A DNA stretch of 61,061 nucleotides from Sulfuritalea sp. (GTDB lineage: Bacteria > Pseudomonadota > Gammaproteobacteria > Burkholderiales > Rhodocyclaceae), in assembly GCA_016712985.1 (NCBI GenBank), contig JADJQA010000038.1:1-61061 (forward strand). The letters run 5' to 3'. Shown here piece after piece: positions 53,890 through 61,061 of this stretch; within the stretch, counting starts at the first letter, position 1, and each line of letters starts with the position of its first letter. The notes below the pieces were generated by a model. That model was not told the origin of the DNA, did no database searches, and worked only from the letters and a program-made list of their open reading frames with translations. The translations under genes and the position numbers were made by a program.

Positions 53890-54753
53890 ATGACCATGAC
53901 TACATCCAGCCCTGCCACCGGGGATCGTCACATCGGCGCCATCCTCATCGATTCCGGCAAGCTCACCCTGGCCGACGCCGAACGCATCCTGCGGCTGCGC
54001 AAGGACGAAGGCCTGCGCTTTGGCGACGCCGCCATCAAGCTCGGCCTGCTCACCGAAAGCGATGTCGCCTTTGCCCTCGCCCGGCAATACGACTACCCCT
54101 ACCTGGTCAATGGTGACGGCGAAGCCTCCAGCGATCTGATCGCCGCCTATCAGCCCTTCAGCCCGCAGGTCGAAGCCCTGCGCGCCCTGCGCAGCCAGCT
54201 TATGCTGCGCTGGTTCACCGGCGACCCGGAGCACAAGGCGCTGGCCATCGTCAGCCCCGGTCTGGGCGAAGGCCGTAGCTGGCTCGCCGCCAACCTCGCC
54301 GTGGTGTTCTCCCAACTCGGCGAGAATACCCTGCTGATCGACGCTGACATGCGCGGCCCCAGCCAGCACACCCTGTTCAAGCTCGAAAACCGCTCCGGCC
54401 TCTCGTCCCACCTCTCCGGCCGGGGCGATGCCTCCGATGTCAAGCGCATTCCATCCTTCATGGGCCTTTCGATCCTGCCGTCCGGCCCCACTCCCCCCAA
54501 CCCGCAAGAACTCCTCGGGCGCCCGCAATTCGCCACGCTGCTGGCCCAGCTTCGCGGCCAGTTCGACGCCATCATCATCGACACGCCAGCCACGGCCGAC
54601 TATGCCGATGCCCAGACCGTGGCTGTCCGCGCAGGTGGTGCGCTGCTGCTGGCACACAAGCACCAGACCTCGCTCGACGCCCTTGGCGCCCTGACCGAAA
54701 GCCTGCGCCAGCTTGGCGTCCAGCCCGTCGGTAGCGTGATTTCCGAGTTCTGA
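53890..54753 (+). CDS. epsG: BY-kinase-like ATPase EpsG
   Basis: A 287-residue partner of EpsF. An N-terminal MshEN-like segment (IGAILIDSGKLTLADAERIL then LRKDEGLRFGDAAIKLGLLT) precedes an ATPase domain. The P-loop reads SPGLGEGRSWLAANLAVVF, with Arg where BY-kinases normally have Lys. Walker A' LLIDADMRGPSQHTLF and Walker B AIIIDTPATADYADAQ are present. The C-terminal tyrosine cluster of true BY-kinases is missing (ends VGSVISEF). I recall Arg at this position in some EpsG relatives but am not certain. The ATG is 17 bp after epsF. Confidence 0.88.
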   Translation: MTMTTSSPATGDRHIGAILIDSGKLTLADAERILRLRKDEGLRFGDAAIKLGLLTESDVAFALARQYDYPYLVNGDGEASSDLIAAYQPFSPQVEALRALRSQLMLRWFTGDPEHKALAIVSPGLGEGRSWLAANLAVVFSQLGENTLLIDADMRGPSQHTLFKLENRSGLSSHLSGRGDASDVKRIPSFMGLSILPSGPTPPNPQELLGRPQFATLLAQLRGQFDAIIIDTPATADYADAQTVAVRAGGALLLAHKHQTSLDALGALTESLRQLGVQPVGSVISEF

Positions 54754-55042
54754 GGCGGCGCGCAAAGCGCCTGTCGCACCACGTGCGCCACAGCGCCGTG
54801 GCGCCACTGTGGGTCGCTCTTGAATCACCGGTGGCGCCAAAAAAATAAGAAAACTTTCATGGTGATGAATGACATCACTGGCGACGGAACCGTTCGCCCT
54901 GAGCCTGTCGAAGTCCAGTGTCTGCGAGGCAACTGTGGTTCGACAGGCTCACCGCGAACGGACAATTCCCAACGCTTTCAATTCCTCCCGCCTCACCTTG
55001 TCGGCCCCGTCACCCTGACGAGGAACGGTTATCATCGGCAAG
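54754..55042. other. intergenic stretch with a dispersed repeat
   Basis: About 290 bp between epsG and the TIGR03790 gene: a hairpin-rich start (GGCGCCACTGTGGG and neighbours), then repeat copy 2 at 54890-54961. In XrtB loci the exosortase gene commonly follows epsG, but no such frame is present here. Confidence 0.55.
54890..54961. repeat. dispersed inverted repeat, copy 2
   Basis: CCGTTCGCCCTGAGCCTGTC at one end and its near-exact complement (GACAGGCTCACCGCGAACGG) at the other form a long hairpin; see copies at 42201-42280 and 59229-59315. Confidence 0.75.
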
Positions 55043-56311
55043 ATGCGCTTCAACAGCCCGCACCGCAGAAAAGCATGGACGTCACCGCTGCCATGGCTGC
55101 GTTTGCTTGTCCTTGTTGCGGTGCTCGCCGCTCCGCTGGTTCATGCGCTGCCGCGCGTGCAACTGCAGCAGACCGGATTCCGCCCGGATCAGGTGGCGAT
55201 TCTTATCAACGAGGATGATCCGCTGTCGCGCCAGATCGGCGAGTATTACCAGCAGGCCAGGCAGATCCCGGAAGGCAACCTGATCCGGCTGCGTTTCCCG
55301 CCGGGCCGCGCCGCCCTGGCAAAAGACGAGTTCCTGCCGCTGAAGGCGCAGATCGACCGTGCCACGCCCGCCCATGTCCAGGCCTACGCGGTGGCGTGGA
55401 CCATGCCCTACCGGGTTGCCTGGATGTCGCTGACATCGGCGCTGGCACTCGGGTTTGCAGAGGAGTACTGCTCGGACAAATGCGGGCCGACGGCAGCCAG
55501 CACCTACTTCAATTCCACCAGCCGGCAACCCGCCGCCGACTTCAAGCTGCGGCCGGCAATGATGCTGGCCGGCGCCGATTTCAACCAGGTCAAGGCGCTG
55601 ATCGACCGTGGAATTGCCGCCGATTCGAGTTTTCCGGAGGGGCGGGCCTACCTGCTGAACACGCCGGACAAGGCGCGCAGCGTCCGCTCAGCCTACTTCG
55701 AACAGGCCGCGAAGGAATTCGCCGGCGTGTTTCCGGTAGATGTCCTTGAAGCCGGCTCGATAGAGGATCGCCGGGACGTGCTGTTCTATTTCACCGGCCT
55801 GCCCTTCGTGCCCCAGTTGAAGACCCTGGGCTTCCTGCCCGGCGCCCTTGCCGATCATCTGACATCCTTTGGCGGCCAGCTCAGCGGTTCGAGCCAGATG
55901 AGCAGCTTGCGTTGGCTGGAGGCCGGCGCCACCGCCAGTTACGGCACCGTGGTCGAGCCCTGCAATCACCCGCAGAAGTTCCCTTTTCCCGCCGTCGCGA
56001 TGTTCTATTACTTCCAGGGCGCCAGCGCCATCGAGGCCTACTGGAAAAGCCTCGCCTGGCCCGGAGAAGGCGTGTTCGTCGGCGAGCCCCTGGCCGCGCC
56101 CTTCGCGCCGCTGTTGCGCGAAACCCGCCCCGGCCAGTTCGAGCTGAGGGTTTTCTCACCGCGGGAAGGGCGGGTGCGTTTCGCCGGTTCCGGCACGCCG
56201 ATCGGGCCCTTCAAGGTCTTGCCGCAAACGCTGCGCTTGCAGCGGGGCGCCAATCTGTTGCGTTTCAAGGTTCCCGAAACAGGCCCCGCCTTTGTTCGTT
56301 TGCTCTGGTGA
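55043..56311 (+). CDS. TIGR03790 family exported protein
   Basis: A 422-residue protein with an N-terminal signal (LRLLVLVAVLAAPLVHALPR). It shows the family pattern: QVAILINEDDPLSRQIGEYY, QARQIPEGNLIRLRFP, YAVAWTMPYRVAWMSLTSAL and AYWKSLAWPGEGVFVGEPLA. The family is of unknown function and is often near exopolysaccharide or PEP-CTERM genes. The ribosome site is weak, and an internal start at residue 1-20 is possible. Confidence 0.82.
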   Translation: MRFNSPHRRKAWTSPLPWLRLLVLVAVLAAPLVHALPRVQLQQTGFRPDQVAILINEDDPLSRQIGEYYQQARQIPEGNLIRLRFPPGRAALAKDEFLPLKAQIDRATPAHVQAYAVAWTMPYRVAWMSLTSALALGFAEEYCSDKCGPTAASTYFNSTSRQPAADFKLRPAMMLAGADFNQVKALIDRGIAADSSFPEGRAYLLNTPDKARSVRSAYFEQAAKEFAGVFPVDVLEAGSIEDRRDVLFYFTGLPFVPQLKTLGFLPGALADHLTSFGGQLSGSSQMSSLRWLEAGATASYGTVVEPCNHPQKFPFPAVAMFYYFQGASAIEAYWKSLAWPGEGVFVGEPLAAPFAPLLRETRPGQFELRVFSPREGRVRFAGSGTPIGPFKVLPQTLRLQRGANLLRFKVPETGPAFVRLLW

Positions 56312-56416
56312 AGACGATTCGCGCGCCCGGATTCGTCCGCAAGATCCGACTGGACCATTCAGCCGACTGGTTCCCTGACTCGTTCCCTGGCTCGTCCCCT
56401 TGTGCTCGCCATCGGC

Positions 56417-57540
56417 ATGTCCGAACCCCGCCTCTCGCTGCATGACCTGATCTCGCAGCGGCCATCGCAGCCTTGGGTGACGCGCGTGCTGATCGTAGCC
56501 AATTTGCTCGCGTTTGTGGCCTTGCTGTTCGCCGGCGCGGGTTTGTGGCATTCGTCCAGTGCCGTGCAGTTCGCCTGGGGCGCGAGCTTCGGGCCGGCAA
56601 CCAAGGACGGCGAGTGGTGGCGGCTTGCCAGCGCGATGTTCCTGCATTTCGGCGTCCTGCATCTGGGCATGAACATGTGGGCGCTATGGGATGGCGGCCG
56701 CCTGGTCGAACGCATGTACGGCCATGCCCGCTTTGCCGCTCTCTATATGGTCAGCGGGCTGACGGGCAATCTGCTTTCGCTGATTACCCAGGGGGATCGC
56801 GCCGTGTCCGGCGGGGCGTCGGGCGCCGTGTTCGGCGTCTTCGGTGCCTTGCTGGTGTTCCTCTGGGGCGAACGCCGCCAGTTGCATCGCAGCGAGTTCC
56901 GCTGGATGTTCTGGGGGGCGACGGGCTTTTCGTTGGCGAATATTGCTTTCGGCTTTGTCGTGCCGGGCATCGACAATGCGGCGCATATCGGCGGTTTTTT
57001 GACCGGCATCCTTGGCGGAATGGCGTTCGCCAGGCCTCTGGATGCCGGCCGGGCCGTGCCTATTCGCGATCGCCTGCTGCCGGGCGGCGCCTGGCTGCTG
57101 GTTACGGCTTACCTGGCAACCCATATCCCGCTCCCGTCTATCGCTGGAGCGAAGAGGCGCAGGTGCGCCAGGAGATCAGGCAGTTCCTGCGCGAGGATGC
57201 GGCGATCACCAGCGCGTGGCGTGGCATTCTGGAAGAGGGAAGGCGCGGCGGCACGTCATTCGACGAACTGGCCGGGCGCCTCGACACGGTGGTTGCCGAC
57301 CAATACGAGCAGAGCTTCGAGCAGTTGTCGAAGGTGCATCCGAGCCCCGAACTGCCGTCCGCCGCTACCCTGGAGACCTTGCGGAACTACGCGGAAGTGC
57401 GCCGGAATGCCTCGCGGGCGCTCGCCGAGGGTTTGCGGGCCAAGGACGCGCGCCAGATTCGCGAGGCCATGGAGCAGGCGCGGCGTGCGGGACAGCCGTT
57501 GCAGCAGGGCGGGAGTGCCGGGTCTGCCGCGGGGCGCTAA
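56417..57540 (+). CDS. rhomboid-family intramembrane serine protease, one frameshift
   Basis: A polytopic protease of the GlpG class: AMFLHFGVLHLGMNMWALWD (His, Asn), catalytic Ser in SGGASGAVFGVFGALLVF and the dyad His in DNAAHIGGFLTGILGGM. After YLATHIP a one-base shift near 57115-57135 changes frame. The true C-terminus, YRWSEEAQVRQEIRQFLRED then TLETLRNYAEVRRNASRALA, is soluble and helical. The ATG at 56417 follows a weak site. Total length is one base short of a multiple of three. Confidence 0.85.
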
Positions 57541-57586
57541 CGTGAAACGGGAAACAGTTTCGTGAAACATTGCAGGGCCTCACCTT

Positions 57587-57654
57587 CGTCGTTCCCGCGA
57601 AGGCGGGAACCCAGAAGCGCGACGAACTGGATGTCCGCCTTCGCGGGCATGACG
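57587..57654. repeat. dispersed GC-rich repeat, copy 2
   Basis: TCGTTCCCGCGAAGGCGGGA opens and TCCGCCTTCGCGGGCATGACG-like sequence closes the element, the same family as 47111-47203. It lies in the gap between the rhomboid gene and ygiQ. Confidence 0.7.
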
Positions 57655-57717
57655 ACTTTCATCATCAGCGGTGGCGCCTGTCGCCATGACCCGAACCGCA
57701 AGTTCCCCAGTGCGACA

Positions 57718-60187
<2,470 letters not shown>

Positions 60188-61061
60188 GGAGGCGGAACAG
60201 GTCAAGGGTTAGAGAAGCGGCGCCTTGCATGCCGGGGATTCCGCTCGCGGGCCGGTTATCCACTCGGACGGCTCTGGCGAGACGGTCGCAACGGCAGGTA
60301 AGGTCCACATTATCGCTTCTCCTGCCGTGCAAATGAACGTGGTGGATGAAGAACGCCTTCACCCCGCGAGGCTAGCGTAGCACAATATCTTCCCCGTCAT
60401 TCCGGCGCAGGCCGAACTGGTGGACGGGACCGCAAAACATCGATTTACCCTGTATGTCTTGGCTTTTCTTTGCCGAAGACCGTCCCGAAGTCCATCGCCC
60501 CAGCCTTCTGGACTTTTTGTGGCTTTCGCCGACGGTGCCTTGAGAGGCATACGGTAGCCCTGGAGGGGAGGGGCCATTGGTGTCCCCAATGAGAACTGGG
60601 CGCTGTCTTCGCGCTGGCCGGTTGCGCCGGGATGCCGCGTCATTCGCAATAGCTGCGCACAGGATACCAGCCATTTCCATTCCCGCGCCGATGATGGCGC
60701 AGAACTGGCCAGTCCCAGTCGCGATCCAGTGCCGCCAGGCGTTCAACTTCCGCCATCACCGCCGCCGTCTGGCTCGCTGCGTTGCCGCCGACGCGATTGC
60801 TGATCGCGAAACAGGCTCAGGCAAGTTCCGCATCCTTCGGCGGATTGTTGCGGTACCCGCTGCGCAAGGGCGCCATCCTGATAGTGCTTGGCCAGAAGAT
60901 GGCAGCGATTGCGCGGAAAGCGTGAGCGGATTGAGGCGCAGCGGGTGGACGGCGCGCAGCCAAAGTAGGCGCAGCCCTGGGCGCAGTGCGGCCGGCTTTG
61001 CGCAGCCGGTCGGCGGCGGCGTGAAGCATGCTTCGCGAACCCCGCCTTCGCCCGGACCGGG
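60188..61061. other. terminal stretch without a supported gene
   Basis: About 870 bp up to the window edge. It contains a degenerate piece of the GC-rich repeat near 60393 and short minus-strand frames. One (60640-60756) reads MAEVERLAALDRDWDWPVLR then HHRRGNGNGWYPVRSYCE, with plausible amino-acid use but no family I recognise. Another around 60830-60930 (RCHLLAKHYQDGALAQRVPQ) could be part of the same broken gene. Confidence 0.4.

Noticed and set aside
54890..54961. CRISPR-like direct repeats
   Set aside because: The three GAGCCTGTCGA elements are dispersed single inverted repeats tens of kilobases apart, without spacer arrays or cas genes.
55043..56311. The gene after epsG as the missing exosortase
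   Set aside because: It has one signal segment only and lacks the multi-helix exosortase pattern with Cys, Arg and His; it matches TIGR03790 instead.

Overview
This is about 61 kb of a high-GC chromosome that looks betaproteobacterial, probably Rhodocyclales or a close relative. The signs are anaerobic aromatic metabolism (4-hydroxybenzoyl-CoA reductase hcrCAB), the nadE-glnB pair, the ftsK...lolA-rarA-serS block, and an XrtB-type (Methylobacillus-like) eps exopolysaccharide locus with a small PEP-CTERM-like protein. The assignment rests on gene content and remembered family features only.

Layout. (1) 1-10.7 kb, all minus strand: an iron and oxidative-stress block. A Fur box precedes hemP, followed by bfd, bfr, a P19 iron protein, an outer-membrane porin, a cupredoxin-domain protein, an FTR1 permease, an NapH-like polyferredoxin, a tiny CxxC protein coupled to a truncated DUF2325 protein, dps, katG, a catalase-tail remnant, a DUF423 membrane protein and a Cys-rich small ORF. 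Together they suggest import, redox handling and storage of iron plus peroxide defence. (2) 10.8-13.5 kb: ppa, nadE, glnB, then a 20-bp perfect inverted repeat over the glnB stop codon. (3) 13.5-15.4 kb: a dead vapBC pair (antitoxin cut by an ISNCY-like remnant, toxin with a nonsense codon). (4) 15.4-21.3 kb: two aldehyde dehydrogenases around an AcoR-type sigma-54 activator, with a -24/-12 promoter, a dyad activator site and a DUF779 gene. (5) 21.3-29.6 kb: a molybdenum hub (molbindin, ModE, ModA, ModD, hcrBAC) plus a globin downstream of a second, canonical -24/-12 promoter.

(6) 30-42 kb: smr, trxB, ftsK, aspartic protease, NUDIX, a PIN-type toxin-antitoxin pair, lolA, then a decayed integron (two attC sites, a hicBA cassette, a DUF2971 cassette, a deleted IntI-type integrase) inserted between lolA and rarA, then serS. 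(7) 42-60 kb: mltF, tRNA-Ser(CGA), a CNB-domain protein and an eps region (damaged epsD, VanZ-like protein, lytic transglycosylase, epsB, epsA on one side; epsL, a 55-residue PEP-CTERM-like protein, epsE, epsF, epsG on the other), a TIGR03790 protein, a rhomboid protease and ygiQ. No exosortase gene lies in the window. The last ~0.9 kb has no gene I can support.

A caution covers the whole window. At least a dozen single-base frameshifts fall in conserved genes, including the essential serS. Many are probably consensus errors, so 'broken' here often means broken in this assembly. Substitution-type damage (nonsense codons, the internal deletion in the integrase, the IS remnant) is more likely real.
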